A DNA stretch of 54,185 nt from Nitrospirota bacterium (GTDB taxonomy: Bacteria; Nitrospirota; UBA9217). The stretch lies in contig JAOUEV010000018.1 of assembly GCA_029858565.1 (NCBI GenBank), positions 1 through 54,185 of the forward strand, given 5' to 3'. Position 1 is the stretch's first letter; every line of letters begins with the position of its first letter. Below, one piece after another: positions 32,218 through 42,349 of this stretch. A model generated the notes under the pieces. That model had not been told where the DNA came from, did not search any database, and saw only the letters and a program-made list of their open reading frames with translations. The position numbers were made by a program, and so were the translations under genes.

Positions 32218-33975
32218 ATGATCTCATTACTCAAACGGATACAACAGAGCGAAAGTACGTTCCTGATATTCGCCGCTGTTCTGATCGGACTTCTGGCGGG
32301 TAGCGCGAACATCCTTTTTCGCACGACCATGCAGTTCGTGCACCGGTTCATCTTCGTAGGCGGTTCGCAGCTTCTGCATATCGCCGACGGGGGGTGGCAC
32401 CGGTTGTTTATGCCGCTGCTGCCTGTGGCGGGCGCGCTGCTGCTGCTTCCATTCATCCGGCGGTTCCCGGGAGAGGCCGGGGGATACGGTTTTCCCCGGT
32501 TCATCGAGACCGTCAATGTGAAGGGCGGGTATCTGCGCATCAGGAATATCATGCTCAAGACGATCGGACCGGCGCTCACCATCGGTTCCGGCGGGTCCGC
32601 GGGCGTGGAAGGCCCCATCGCGATAATAGGCGGGACCATCGGTTCCTCCATCGCGCGATCCTTCAAGGTGTCAGGCGGCAGGATCAAATTGCTGATCGCC
32701 GCGGGAGCCGCGGGCGGGGTGGCGGCAACCTTCAACGCGCCAATCGCCGGGGTCATGTTCGCCAGCGAGATCGTGCTTCTCGGCGACTACGAGATATCCT
32801 CCTTCGCAGCCATTGTCATTTCCTCAGGCATCGCAACGGTGATGTCCCGCTGGTACTACGGCGCGACGCCGGCCTTCACCGTGCCGCAGTACGATCTCCG
32901 GAGCGTTGCTGAACTGCCGCTCTATCTCCTGCTGGGCATCATCATCGGGCTTACCGCGGTCCTCACGATCCGCATGTTCTACGGGATCAAGGACCGCATC
33001 GACGCGTCGGGATTCCATCCGCTGCTCAAACCGGTGGCCGGCGCATTCATTGTCGGCTGCATCGGCATCGTCCTTCCCCAGGTGATGGGCAACGGGTACG
33101 AGTTCATCGATGAAGCGCTTCACGAGCGGCCCGCTTTCTTCCTGCTGGCCGCCCTTGTGCTGTTCAAGATCATCGCAACGTCGGTCACTCTCGGTTCAGG
33201 CGGCGCCGGCGGCATGTTCGCTCCGTCGCTCTTCATCGGCGCCATGACCGGCGGCAGTTTCGGTGTGCTTGTCCACGGGCTTTTCCCGTCCTTTACCGCC
33301 ACGCCGGGCGCCTATGCGACCGTGGGTATCGGAGCGTTCCTGGCTGCCGTGACCCACGCTCCTCTCACCGGCATCTTCCTGCTCTTCGAAATGACCGGGA
33401 ACTACCAGATCATCGTACCGCTGATGATCACCGCGATCATCGGAACGGTCGTGGCAAAAGGCCTGCAGAAGGATTCCATCGATACTGTGGAGTTGACACG
33501 CAAAGGCGTCCATATCCATGAAGGCCGCGAGGTATCGGTCATGAGCAGGCTCCATGTCGCTGATGTCATGGTCCCGGGAGCTCTGTCGGTACCCAGGTCC
33601 ACGACACTGAAGGAGTTGATAGACATCATGATCGAGCGCGACAGGTTCTATCTTCCCGTGGTCGATGAGCAGGGACGCTTGAGCGGGATCGTGTCCATAC
33701 AGGATGTGCGTCCGGTGCTGCTCGATGACCGCGTGGTCCGGATCGTGAACGCCGGGGACATAGCGACCGAATCGGTGATCACGGTCACGCCCCGGGATGA
33801 TCTGAATAGTGCCATGGGAAAATTCTCGATCAAGGACATTGACGAGATCCCTGTGGTTGACCACACTGACGGACTCCGGGTAATCGGCATGCTCAAACGG
33901 CGTGACGTCATTGCTGCTTACAATAGAGCAGTGCTCACCCGTGAGAGCGGCAGGGATGCCTGGGACAAACGCTGA
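32218..33975 (+). CDS. ClC family chloride channel/transporter with CBS pair
   Basis: The product has 585 residues. The ClC core has GSGGSAGVEGP (residues 123-133, with the gating Glu present), GSGGAGGMFAPSLFIGAM and the helix with FLLFEMTGNYQI. The Glu in GVEGP and the prokaryotic setting leave both channel and H+/Cl- exchanger open. Two CBS domains follow at about 445-585 (VADVMVPGALSVPR and IATESVITVTPRDD). These usually sense adenine nucleotides or ionic strength. Anion flux would complement the osmolyte genes upstream. It is the last gene of the island. Confidence 0.92.
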   Translation: MISLLKRIQQSESTFLIFAAVLIGLLAGSANILFRTTMQFVHRFIFVGGSQLLHIADGGWHRLFMPLLPVAGALLLLPFIRRFPGEAGGYGFPRFIETVNVKGGYLRIRNIMLKTIGPALTIGSGGSAGVEGPIAIIGGTIGSSIARSFKVSGGRIKLLIAAGAAGGVAATFNAPIAGVMFASEIVLLGDYEISSFAAIVISSGIATVMSRWYYGATPAFTVPQYDLRSVAELPLYLLLGIIIGLTAVLTIRMFYGIKDRIDASGFHPLLKPVAGAFIVGCIGIVLPQVMGNGYEFIDEALHERPAFFLLAALVLFKIIATSVTLGSGGAGGMFAPSLFIGAMTGGSFGVLVHGLFPSFTATPGAYATVGIGAFLAAVTHAPLTGIFLLFEMTGNYQIIVPLMITAIIGTVVAKGLQKDSIDTVELTRKGVHIHEGREVSVMSRLHVADVMVPGALSVPRSTTLKELIDIMIERDRFYLPVVDEQGRLSGIVSIQDVRPVLLDDRVVRIVNAGDIATESVITVTPRDDLNSAMGKFSIKDIDEIPVVDHTDGLRVIGMLKRRDVIAAYNRAVLTRESGRDAWDKR

Positions 33976-34177
33976 GCAGAGAGCAGATTCATCTTTCTTC
34001 CCCAAAAGACCCCTTCCGCAAATACATCCTCTTACTTCTCACGTTTTTTTATAATTCAGGCCATCGCATTTTCCACAAAAGTTAATGATAATGGAAACTA
34101 TTTTTCATAAAAAGAGCAATTTAGCCGTATAGTGTTACTGTTGGTAGGGATGCATTTATCCATTATATGGTTAACTA

Positions 34178-34230
34178 ATTGAATTTAATAGTAAAAACAC
34201 GTGACACTTGATTTGCTATTAAAATTCAAT
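34178..34230. repeat. AT-rich inverted repeat upstream of acs
   Basis: ATTGAATTTAATAG (34178-34191) is mirrored by CTATTAAAATTCAAT (34216-34230) with one base gap, around 24 bases containing CACGTG. It lies in a 280-bp AT-rich gap (33976-34255) that otherwise shows no gene. It could be an operator pair or a scar of a rearrangement. Confidence 0.6.
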
Positions 34231-34255
34231 GGTTAGAGGTTGTATGAAATGATCG

Positions 34256-36124
34256 ATGTACAAGGCGTCGGTGGAGAACCCCGATAAGTTCTGGGGCGAG
34301 CAGGCGGAGAAGAACCTCACGTGGTTCAAGAAGTGGGACAAGGTCCTGGATTACGATTTTCACAAACCCTACATCAAGTGGTTCCAGGGCGGCAAGCTGA
34401 ACGCCTCGGTCCAATGCCTGGACCGGTTCGTGAACACGCCGACCCGGAACAAAGCAGCCATCATCTGGGAGGCCGACGGCGGGACCTACCGCACCTTCAC
34501 GTACCAGCAGCTGTACATGGAAGTGAACCGCTTCGCCAACGTGCTGAAGAAAAAAGGCGTGAAAAAAGGCGATCGGGTGGTGATCTACCTTCCCATGATC
34601 CCGGAGCTGGCCATTTCCATGCTTGCCTGCGCCCGGATCGGCGCGATCCACTGCATCGTGTTCGGCGGATTCAGCGCCAAGGCCCTGATGGACCGGATCC
34701 AGGACGCCCAGGCATCGATGCTGATCACGGCCGACGAAGGCGTGCGCGGCGGCAGGTTCGTGCCCTTGAAGGCCAATGCCGACGAGGCCCTGAACGAGTG
34801 CCCCACGATCAAGAACGCTGTTATCGTCCGCCGCGCAGGGACCGGCAAGGTCAACATGGAGCCCGGCCGCGACACCTGGTGGGACGAGGAAATGAACGCA
34901 GGAGACATCTCGAACTTCTGCGAGCCCGAGAAGATGGACGCCGAGGACCCGCTCTTCATCCTCTATACGTCCGGATCGACCGGCAAGCCCAAGGGCGTGC
35001 TGCATACCACCGCGGGGTACATGCTCTACACCAGCATGACCTTCAAGTACATCTTCGACTACCATGACGAAGACATCCACTTTTGCACCGCCGACATCGG
35101 CTGGGTCACGGGCCACAGCTACATCGTCTACGGCCCCCTTGCCACCGGCGCCACGAGCCTCATGTTCGAAGGCATCCCGAGCTACCCCAACCCGGGCCGG
35201 TTCTGGGACATTGTGGACAAGCACAAGGTGAACATCTTCTACACCGCGCCGACCGCCATCCGCGCGCTGATGAAGGAAGGGGAGAAGTGGGTCACCAACC
35301 ACGACCTCTCAAGCCTCAAGGTCCTGGGCTCTGTTGGCGAGCCCATCAACCCCGAAGCCTGGATGTGGTACCACAAGAACGTGGGCCGCGAGAAGCTCCC
35401 GATCGTTGACACCTGGTGGCAGACCGAGACCGGCGGGATACTCATCACCCCGCTGCCCGGCGCCATGACCACCAAGCCCGGCTCGGCAACAAGGCCCTTC
35501 TTCGGAGTTGTCCCGAAAGTGCTCAAGGACGACGGCACCCCTGCCGGCGTGAACGAAGGCGGCAAACTCGTGATCGAGAAGCCCTGGCCCGGCATGCTGC
35601 GCGGCACCTACGGGGACCCCGAGAACAAGCGCATCAAGGAAGTTTACTTCTCCACCTACGCAGGCAAGTACTTCACCGGCGACGGCGCCCGGGTCGACGA
35701 GGACGGGGACTACTGGCTCATGGGTCGTGTGGACGACGTGATCAACGTCTCCGGCCACCGGCTCGGCACTGCCGAGGTCGAATCCGCCCTGGTCTCCCAT
35801 CCCGCAGTGGCCGAAGCCGCGGTCGTGGGCTATCCCCATGACATCAAGGGCGAAGGCATCTACGTGTACGTCACGCTCAAAGAGGGCCAGACCCCGAGCG
35901 ACGACATGAAGAAGATCCTGACCGGCCATGTGCGGAGCGTGATCGGCCCGATCGCGACCCCGGACAAGCTCCAGTTCGCGCCGGGACTGCCGAAGACCCG
36001 GAGCGGCAAGATCATGCGCCGCATCCTGCGGAAGATCGCCCACAACGAGCTCGACGCCCTGGGTGACACCTCGACCCTTGCTGATCCGTCAGTGGTGGAC
36101 TCGCTGGTCAAGGGCAAGCTATAA
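34256..36124 (+). CDS. acs: Acetyl-CoA synthetase, shortened N-terminus
   Basis: This AMP-forming ligase has 622 residues. ATP motif [29 protein letters not shown]-type [13 protein letters not shown] and the C-terminal [13 protein letters not shown] with the acetylatable Lys are all present. The protein begins [16 protein letters not shown], which aligns to about residue 26 of typical Acs, so the first helix region is missing. A TGA stands two codons upstream in frame. An ATG four codons upstream in the same frame is cut off by it. The best ribosome-site match, AGAGG, is too far from 34256. The gene ends in the 103-bp repeat with a terminator-like hairpin. Confidence 0.88.
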   Translation: MYKASVENPDKFWGEQAEKNLTWFKKWDKVLDYDFHKPYIKWFQGGKLNASVQCLDRFVNTPTRNKAAIIWEADGGTYRTFTYQQLYMEVNRFANVLKKKGVKKGDRVVIYLPMIPELAISMLACARIGAIHCIVFGGFSAKALMDRIQDAQASMLITADEGVRGGRFVPLKANADEALNECPTIKNAVIVRRAGTGKVNMEPGRDTWWDEEMNAGDISNFCEPEKMDAEDPLFILYTSGSTGKPKGVLHTTAGYMLYTSMTFKYIFDYHDEDIHFCTADIGWVTGHSYIVYGPLATGATSLMFEGIPSYPNPGRFWDIVDKHKVNIFYTAPTAIRALMKEGEKWVTNHDLSSLKVLGSVGEPINPEAWMWYHKNVGREKLPIVDTWWQTETGGILITPLPGAMTTKPGSATRPFFGVVPKVLKDDGTPAGVNEGGKLVIEKPWPGMLRGTYGDPENKRIKEVYFSTYAGKYFTGDGARVDEDGDYWLMGRVDDVINVSGHRLGTAEVESALVSHPAVAEAAVVGYPHDIKGEGIYVYVTLKEGQTPSDDMKKILTGHVRSVIGPIATPDKLQFAPGLPKTRSGKIMRRILRKIAHNELDALGDTSTLADPSVVDSLVKGKL

Positions 36125-36226
36125 GCAGCAAGCAGTAAGTAATAAGCGATAAGCAAAAAGACGATCGCTGAAAGCTAAAGAACTCTCTCCTCGGGGAGAG
36201 GGGGCAGAAAACCGCTTCCTCTCCCT
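36124..36226. repeat. 103-bp repeat, copy 2
   Basis: Identical to 1-103. It starts with the final base of the acs stop codon, so the repeat may have spread together with an acs 3' end. Confidence 0.85.
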
Positions 36227-36238
36227 ATTTTTAATTTT
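36194..36238 (+). terminator. Intrinsic terminator behind acs
   Basis: The repeat hairpin (12-bp stem with two G-T pairs, loop AGAAAACC) is followed here by ATTTTTAATTTTAA. Only this copy has the T-run. The 257 bases after it (to 36495) are AT-rich and hold no gene that I can support. Confidence 0.7.
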
Positions 36239-36495
36239 AATAAAGCCATAAAAAAAACTTGCAAGACCAATCCGTTTTAGGTATAGTTACTTTTGGTAAT
36301 GTTTTGTGGGGATTGCAATATACCTGTGCATCCCATCTCCGGCCGTTCTTTCCATTATTATGAGGTCAATGTGGTCCACATCGCTCTTCATAATCTTCTG
36401 GTATACTTGGTCTCATTCGTTGGATTTTTTCCTCCTGCTTTCACAAAACATTCCAGCTTCCATATAATAAAATCCAGTCGCATAAGGAGGGTACC

Positions 36496-39400
36496 ATGGG
36501 GGTATCAAGGAGAGATTTTCTAAAGATCTCCGGAAGTACCTTGCTCCTGGGACCGCTTGCCGCGCCCGCGAAAGCTGACGCGCAAACGCCCGAGAGCAAG
36601 ACCAAGGGGGCAACGGAAACACGCACCATCTGTCCCTATTGTTCTGTAGGCTGCGGTATCATCGTTCACACCAAGGACGGCAAGGTGGTGAACACCGAGG
36701 GCGATCCCGAGCATCCGATCAACGAGGGAACGCTCTGCCCCAAGGGCGCATCGATCATGCAGCTGGTGCAGAACGACACCCGCGTCCTGAAGCCCATGTA
36801 TCGGGCCCCGGGCGCGGACAGCTTCAAGGAAGTGGAGTGGGAGTGGGCCCTGGACAAGATCGCGAAGAACGTGAAGGAGTCCCGCGACAAGTCCTTCAAG
36901 CTCACTTCGAAATCAAAGGTCAAGGAAAAACAGCCTGACGGCACGGACAAAGAGGTCGAGAAAGAATTCACGGTCAACAGGACCGACGCCATTGCCCATG
37001 TGGGCAGTGCGGCCCTGGACAACGAGGAGTGCTATCTGCTCCAGAAGATGCTCCGGTCCTGGGGACTGGTATATATAGAACACCAGGCGCGCATTTGACA
37101 CTCCGCAACTGTAGCGGCTCTGGGAGAGTCGTTCGGGCGCGGTGCAATGACGAATCACTGGATCGATTTCAAGAATGCCGACGTTATCCTCGTCATGGGC
37201 GCCAATCCGGCGTCGAACCACCCCATTTCCATGAAATGGGTGATGCGTGCAAAGGAGAAGGGCGCGAAGCTCATCGTGGTGGACCCCCGGTTCACCCAGA
37301 CCGCTTCCAAGGCGGACCTGTACGCGCCCATGCGCTCGGGAACGGACATTGCCTTCCTGGGCGGGATGGTCAAGTACATAACGGACAACAACCTCTACTT
37401 CAAAGACTACGTCGTCAACTACACGAATGCCGCGTTCCTCGTGAACCCGGATTTCAAGGGCCCCGGCGATCTGAACGGCCTGTTCTCGGGGTATGACGAA
37501 AAGACGCGGAAGTACGACAAGAAGACCTGGGGCTACCAGATGGGCGAGGACGGGATCCCGAAAAAGGACCCGTCGCTGAAAAGCCCGAACTGCGTGTTCC
37601 AGCTTCTGAAAAAGCACTATGCCCGCTACACCCTGGACAAGGTTTCGTCCATCACGGGAACGCCCAAGGACAAGCTTGAAGCAGTTTACAAGCTTTATGG
37701 TTCCACGGGCAGACCGAACAAGGCCGGCACCGAGCTCTACGCCATGGGATGGACCCAGCACACCGTCGGCACCCAGAACATCCGGACCATGGCGATCATC
37801 CAGCTCCTGCTCGGCAATATCGGCATTGCCGGCGGCGGGATCAACGCCTTGCGCGGGGAATCGAACGTTCAGGGGTCCACGGACCACGGGATCCTGTTCC
37901 ATCTCCTGCCGGGGTACAACGCGACGCCGTCTGCGGCGCTCGCGGACCTGAACGCCTACATCGAGAAGTTCACGCCAAAGACCAAGGACCCGCGCAGCGT
38001 GAACTGGTGGTCCAACAGGAACAAGTACATTACGAGCTATCTGAAGGCCATCTACGGCAAGGCCGCCACCAAGGAGAACGATTTCGGGTACGCCTGGCTG
38101 CCGAAGCTCGATGAAGGCCAGAACGCCTCCTGGCTCATGCTCTTCGACAAGATGAGCAAAGGCCAGTTCGACGGCTTCTTTGCATGGGGTCAGAACCCGG
38201 CCTGTTCCGGCGCGAATGCGAACAAGGTCCGGAAAGCCATGTCCAAGCTTAAGTGGATGGTGAACGTCAATCTTTTCGACAACGAGACGGCGTCCTTCTG
38301 GAAGGGACCGGGCATGAATCCCAAGGAGATCCAGACCGAGGTGTTCATGCTGCCCTGCGTCTCGTCGATCGAGAAGGAAGGCAGCATCACCAACTCGGGC
38401 CGGCTCGCCCAGTGGCGGTACAAGGCCATCGAGCCGCTCGGCCAGTCCAAGCCCGATGCGGAGATCATGAACGAGCTGTTCCTGAGGGTGCGGGAGATCT
38501 ACCGGAAGGAAGGCGGCAAGTTCCCGGCGCCGATCCTGAACACGACCTGGAACTACGGCAAGAAGATCAATATCCACGACGTTGCCAAGGAGATCAACGG
38601 ATACTACCTCGAGGATGTGTACGACAAGAAGGCGAACCCGCCGAAGCTGCTTGGTAAGAAAGGCGAACTCTGCGCCTCCTTTGTCCATCTTCAGGCAGAC
38701 GGCACCACATCCTCCGGCAACTGGCTTTTCAGCCAGAGCTACACGCAGAAAGAAGGCAAGGTCATCAATATGATGGCACGCCGCGGCAAGGATGATCCGA
38801 CAGGTCTGGGTCTCTATTCCGGCTGGGCATGGGCATGGCCGGTGAACCGGCGCATTATCTACAACCGTGCGTCGGTTGATCTGAAGGGCAATCCCTGGGA
38901 CCCGAAACGCGCGGTCGTCAAATGGGACCCGGTCAAGGAAGACCCTGCGACCAAGAAGCCCGGCGTCTGGGTCGGGGATGTGCCGGACGGTCCCGCGCCG
39001 CCCATGGGAGATGCGGGCAAATATCCTTTCATCATGAAGAACGACGGTGTTGCATCGATCTACGGCCCGGGACTGAACGACGGGCCCTTCCCGGAACATT
39101 ACGAGGCGCTCGAGTGTCCTCTCGAGGAGAACATCCTTTCCAAGCAGCGGATCAACCCGACGATCAAGATGTTCAACGACAAGGATGACGCGTTCTTCTC
39201 CTGCGACACGCGCTATCCCTTTGTCGCCACGACCTACCGCGTGACCGAGCACTGGCAGACCGGTGTGATGACCCGCCATACTCCCTGGCTCCTGGAGATG
39301 CAGCCGCAGCAATTCGTGGAAATGAGCAGGGAACTGGCCGCGGAGAAGAGCATCAGGAGCGGCGACCGGGTGAAGATCAGGTCCGGACGCGGAGAGATCT

Positions 39401-39612
39401 CGGCCGTTGCCGTGGTCACCTCGCGGTTCAAGCCCTTCAAGATCGGCGGCCAGACCGTGCACCAGGTCGGCATGCCCTGGTGTTTCGGATGGCAGTATCC
39501 GGGCGACGCGAAGTCCGGGGACAGCGCGAACCTGCTGACACCCACCATCGGGGACGCGAACACCATGATCCCCGAATCCAAGGCGTTCATGGTGAACGTC
39601 GAGAAAGCATAG
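36496..39612 (+). CDS. fdnG: Formate dehydrogenase catalytic subunit, selenocysteine, Tat-exported
   Basis: The product has 1038 residues if TGA 37096-37098 is read as selenocysteine (Sec201). It starts with the twin-arginine signal SRRDFLK. Then comes the [4Fe-4S] motif CPYCSVGC...CPKG (Cys46, 49, 53, 81). The active-site context HQARI-U-HSATVAALGESFGRG matches the FdnG/FdoG type. Molybdopterin domains follow, with VMGANPASNHP, GMVKYITDNN and the C-terminal RSGDRVKIRSGRG. AAGGAGG precedes the ATG. The enzyme oxidises formate in the periplasm and passes electrons to the FeS subunit downstream. Without Sec reading, the gene would be two fragments broken exactly at the catalytic residue. Confidence 0.95.
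37099..37130 (+). promoter_or_regulatory. Candidate bSECIS of fdnG
   Basis: Just after the TGA, CCGC (37103-37106) pairs with GCGG (37114-37117) around a seven-base loop. An alternative CTCC/GGAG pairing (37101-37104 with 37123-37126) encloses it. Position fits a bacterial selenocysteine insertion element. The fold was judged by eye only. Confidence 0.5.
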
Positions 39613-39621
39613 GAGGCGCGT

Positions 39622-40431
39622 ATGGCGACGAACAACGATAAAGCAAAAGGCGTGCTGGTCGACCTGACGCGCTGCATCGGATGCCGCGGATGCCAGGTGG
39701 CCTGCAAGTCATGGAACGAGCGGAAGACCGGAAAGACCACGCTCGAAGGGGAGTTCACGAACCCCAAACAGCTCAATTCGGATACCTTCACACGGATCGC
39801 TTTTGTGGAGCAGGACAAGGGCGACCAGCCGGTCTGGAGTTTTGTAAAGGACCAGTGCATGCATTGCCAGGACCCGGCATGCCTCTCCGCCTGTCCCGTC
39901 GGCGCCTTCACCCGAACGCCGGAAGGCGCGGTGAACTACACTTTCGAGAAATGCATAGGCTGCAGGTACTGCATGGTGGCATGCCCCTTCAACATTCCCA
40001 AATACGAATGGGAGTCCACGAGTCCCTGGATCAGGAAGTGCACTTTCTGTTCCGACCGGATCGCCGACGGCAAGGTCCCGGCGTGCATCAAGGTTTGCCC
40101 CACGAACGTCATGTTCTTCGGCAACCGCGATGATGTCCTGAAGGAAGCGGAAAAGCGGATCAAGGAGAGCCCGGGCAAGTATGTGGACCACGTCTTCGGC
40201 AAGGAGGAGGCAGGCGGGACGTCGTGGGTCTATCTTTCGGCAATCCCCTTTGAACAGCTCGGATTCAACACCAGCATCCCGGCAGTGAAGCTGCCGAACC
40301 TCACCTGGAACATGCTGGGAGGGATCCCGGCAAAGGTTGGAGCGCTGGTGGTAGGCCTCTCTCTTATCGCCGCGTTCCGCAACCGCGGATCATCACGGTC
40401 GGACGAATCTACGGAAGGAAAGGAGAAATAG
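39622..40431 (+). CDS. fdnH: Formate dehydrogenase iron-sulfur subunit
   Basis: This 269-residue electron-transfer subunit has four [4Fe-4S] cysteine clusters: CIGCRGCQVAC, CMHCQDPACLSACP, CIGCRYCMVACPF and CTFCSDR...CIKVCP. A single C-terminal helix (PAKVGALVVGLSLIAAF) anchors it in the membrane, facing the periplasm together with FdnG. There is no own Tat signal, so it is probably carried out as a complex with FdnG. It starts nine bases after fdnG with GGAGGCG upstream and is followed after two bases by the quinone subunit. Confidence 0.92.
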   Translation: MATNNDKAKGVLVDLTRCIGCRGCQVACKSWNERKTGKTTLEGEFTNPKQLNSDTFTRIAFVEQDKGDQPVWSFVKDQCMHCQDPACLSACPVGAFTRTPEGAVNYTFEKCIGCRYCMVACPFNIPKYEWESTSPWIRKCTFCSDRIADGKVPACIKVCPTNVMFFGNRDDVLKEAEKRIKESPGKYVDHVFGKEEAGGTSWVYLSAIPFEQLGFNTSIPAVKLPNLTWNMLGGIPAKVGALVVGLSLIAAFRNRGSSRSDESTEGKEK

Positions 40432-40433
40432 CC

Positions 40434-41570
40434 ATGGCAGCGCATTCAACATCTTCAGCCATGCCGGCGCCCGCTGCCGGCTTTAAAGCGCTTATCGCGC
40501 TTGTCGCGATCGGTTTTCTCGCGGCCTTCTACCGTTTCGCCGTCGGCCTCGGCGCATCCACCAATCTGAGCGACGCAGTTCCCTGGGGACTCTGGATCGC
40601 CGTGGACGTGCTCTCGGGCGTGGCCCTGGCCGCTGGCGGATTCAGCATTACCGCCGCGGTGTATATCTTCAATATGAAGAAGTACAAGCCCATCGCCCGA
40701 CCGGCGATCCTGACCGCCTGGATCGGGTATACCGTGGTCGTCATGGGGCTCGCGGTGGACATCGGGAAGCCGCTCAGCTTCTGGCATCCCCTGGTCATGT
40801 GGAATACCCACTCGGTCATGTTCGAGATCGTGTGGTGCATTATTTTGTACTCGACGGTGCTGGCGCTGGAATTCGCGCCGGCATTCCTCGAACGGTTCAA
40901 ACTCACGGGTTTGCTCAAGGTCCTGAAGCTCTTCACCTTCCCGCTGGTCATCGCGGGGATCGTGCTGTCGTTCCTGCACCAGTCTTCGCTGGGGGGACTG
41001 TTCCTGATCATGCCGCACAAGCTCCCTGCGCTCTGGTACACGCCGAACCTGCCCTATCTGTTCTTCCTGTCGGCCATCGCGCTGGGACTGGCCATGGTGT
41101 CTTTTGAGTCCATTGTGAGCGCCCGGGTCTTCAAACATGAGCCGGAGATGGACATCCTGGAGGGGCTCGGCAGAGGAACGATGATCGCTTTGGGTGTCTA
41201 CCTTGCCGCAAAATTCGGAGACCTGGCCGTCCGGGGAAATATTCCCGCCATATTTTCGAGCGGCAAGGCGAGCTTGTTCTTCCTTCTTGAGGTCCTTGTG
41301 GGCGCGGTCGTCCCGATCGCATTGTATGTCCAAAAATCGGTTCGGCGGTCCGCAGGCGGTCTGCTGCTCGCTTCCTCCTGCGTCATTGCCGGGACAATAT
41401 TGAACCGGTTCAACGTGAATTTCTTCGCGCAAGCGGGACCGAACGCGCATTATTTCCCGTCGATCATCGAGATGCTGATCACGGTTGGTCTCGTGTCTCT
41501 CATGATACTGCTGTACCGCCTGGCGGTCACCTATCTGCCGGTGTTCCACGACCAGCAAAAGATGCATTGA
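40434..41570 (+). CDS. NrfD/HybB-type quinone-interacting membrane subunit
   Basis: The product has 378 residues and about ten helices. Recognisable stretches are VPWGLWIAVDVLSGVALAAGGF, IGYTVVVMGLAVDIGKPLSFWHP and VWCIILYSTVLALEFAP, all of the HybB/NrfD type. This family passes electrons between an FeS subunit and quinone without heme. Canonical FdnGHI uses the cytochrome b FdnI, so this formate dehydrogenase has the heme-free membrane module instead. GAAATAGCC precedes the ATG. It ends the three-gene operon, and an intrinsic terminator follows 16 bases after the stop. Confidence 0.9.
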   Translation: MAAHSTSSAMPAPAAGFKALIALVAIGFLAAFYRFAVGLGASTNLSDAVPWGLWIAVDVLSGVALAAGGFSITAAVYIFNMKKYKPIARPAILTAWIGYTVVVMGLAVDIGKPLSFWHPLVMWNTHSVMFEIVWCIILYSTVLALEFAPAFLERFKLTGLLKVLKLFTFPLVIAGIVLSFLHQSSLGGLFLIMPHKLPALWYTPNLPYLFFLSAIALGLAMVSFESIVSARVFKHEPEMDILEGLGRGTMIALGVYLAAKFGDLAVRGNIPAIFSSGKASLFFLLEVLVGAVVPIALYVQKSVRRSAGGLLLASSCVIAGTILNRFNVNFFAQAGPNAHYFPSIIEMLITVGLVSLMILLYRLAVTYLPVFHDQQKMH

Positions 41571-41586
41571 TCCGGCTCTTTTCTCG

Positions 41587-41623
41587 GGGAGGCGGGGCGA
41601 ATTGCACCCGTCTCCCTTTTTTT
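41587..41623 (+). terminator. Intrinsic terminator of the formate dehydrogenase operon
   Basis: GGGAGGCGGG pairs with CCCGTCTCCC (one G-T) around ten bases, followed by TTTTTTT. Confidence 0.92.
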
Positions 41624-41728
41624 ATTTCAAGCAGGAAAACGCGGATCGAACACGGAGGTATCGGGATCACGCAGGAAATCCTCGCTGTCTTGCCATGTGA
41701 GCAGTTCCGATTTACCCGGGAGGTCATC

Positions 41729-42313
41729 ATGAGAACTGTATTCTTGCCCGTTCTGCTTATTCTGCTGCTTTGCACGATCCCTGTCCATGCAGGCCAGCGC
41801 GTCAATATTCCCCCTGAGAACTCTCCTACGCTCGGCCCTGATAATGCCCCGGTCACTATATTCGAATTCATTGATTTCCAATGACCGCACTGCGTGGCGG
41901 CCGGTCCGACCGTCAAGAAGATCATGGAAATCTATAAGGGGAAGGTGCGGCTGGTGATCAAGAACTATCCCTACAAGTACCGGGACTATTCCCGAGGCGC
42001 GGCGGAAGCGTCGCTGGCCGCCCGGGAGCAGGGAAAGTACTGGGAAATGCATGATCTGCTGATCAAACGATCGCCCAAGCTCGAGCGAGCAAGTCTCCTG
42101 GCATACGCGAAGGAATTGGGGCTGGATGTTCAAAAGTTCACGGCATCCATCGACGGACAGAAGTTCAAGGCCGAGATCGACCGGGACCTCAAACTTGCCG
42201 AGTCCCTTGATCTGTACAACACCCCGACCTTTTATATCAACGGCAGGCAGGTGATCGGAGAGCGGCCGTTCGAGTATTTCAGGAAGATCATTGACGAAGA
42301 GCTGAAAAAATAA
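41729..42313 (+). CDS. Selenocysteine DsbA-like thiol oxidoreductase, exported
   Basis: The product has 194 residues when TGA 41882-41884 is read as selenocysteine. It has a signal peptide MRTVFLPVLLILLLCTIPVHA, then the thioredoxin-fold start APVTIFEFIDFQ. The active site is U52-P-H-C55, where DsbA relatives have CPxC. The helical insertion follows (AAREQGKYWEMHDLL), then the cis-Pro loop LYNTPTFYINGRQV. The reading frame and similarity continue without a break past the TGA. GGAGGTC precedes the ATG. The protein should act on periplasmic dithiols. It lies behind the formate dehydrogenase terminator and before a di-heme peroxidase. Confidence 0.9.
41896..41911 (+). promoter_or_regulatory. Weak candidate bSECIS of the DsbA-like gene
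   Basis: GGCGG (41896-41900) pairs with CCGACC (41906-41911, one bulged A) around CCGGT, with the loop about 17 bases after the TGA. A rival hairpin (41902-41905 with 41909-41912) overlaps. Evidence is modest. Confidence 0.4.
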
Positions 42314-42349
42314 TTTCGGATTGCGGATTGGAAAAAAGAGGATACAGCG

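Noticed and set aside
36293-36523. 76-residue frame upstream of fdnG
   Set aside because: It overlaps the fdnG start and Tat signal in a different frame. AT-rich sequence gives chance open frames here.
36913-39462. 849-residue open frame on the minus strand opposite fdnG
   Set aside because: It is a mirror of a GC-rich coding strand: no start context, His/Arg/Gly-rich nonsense sequence, and the plus strand encodes an unmistakable formate dehydrogenase.
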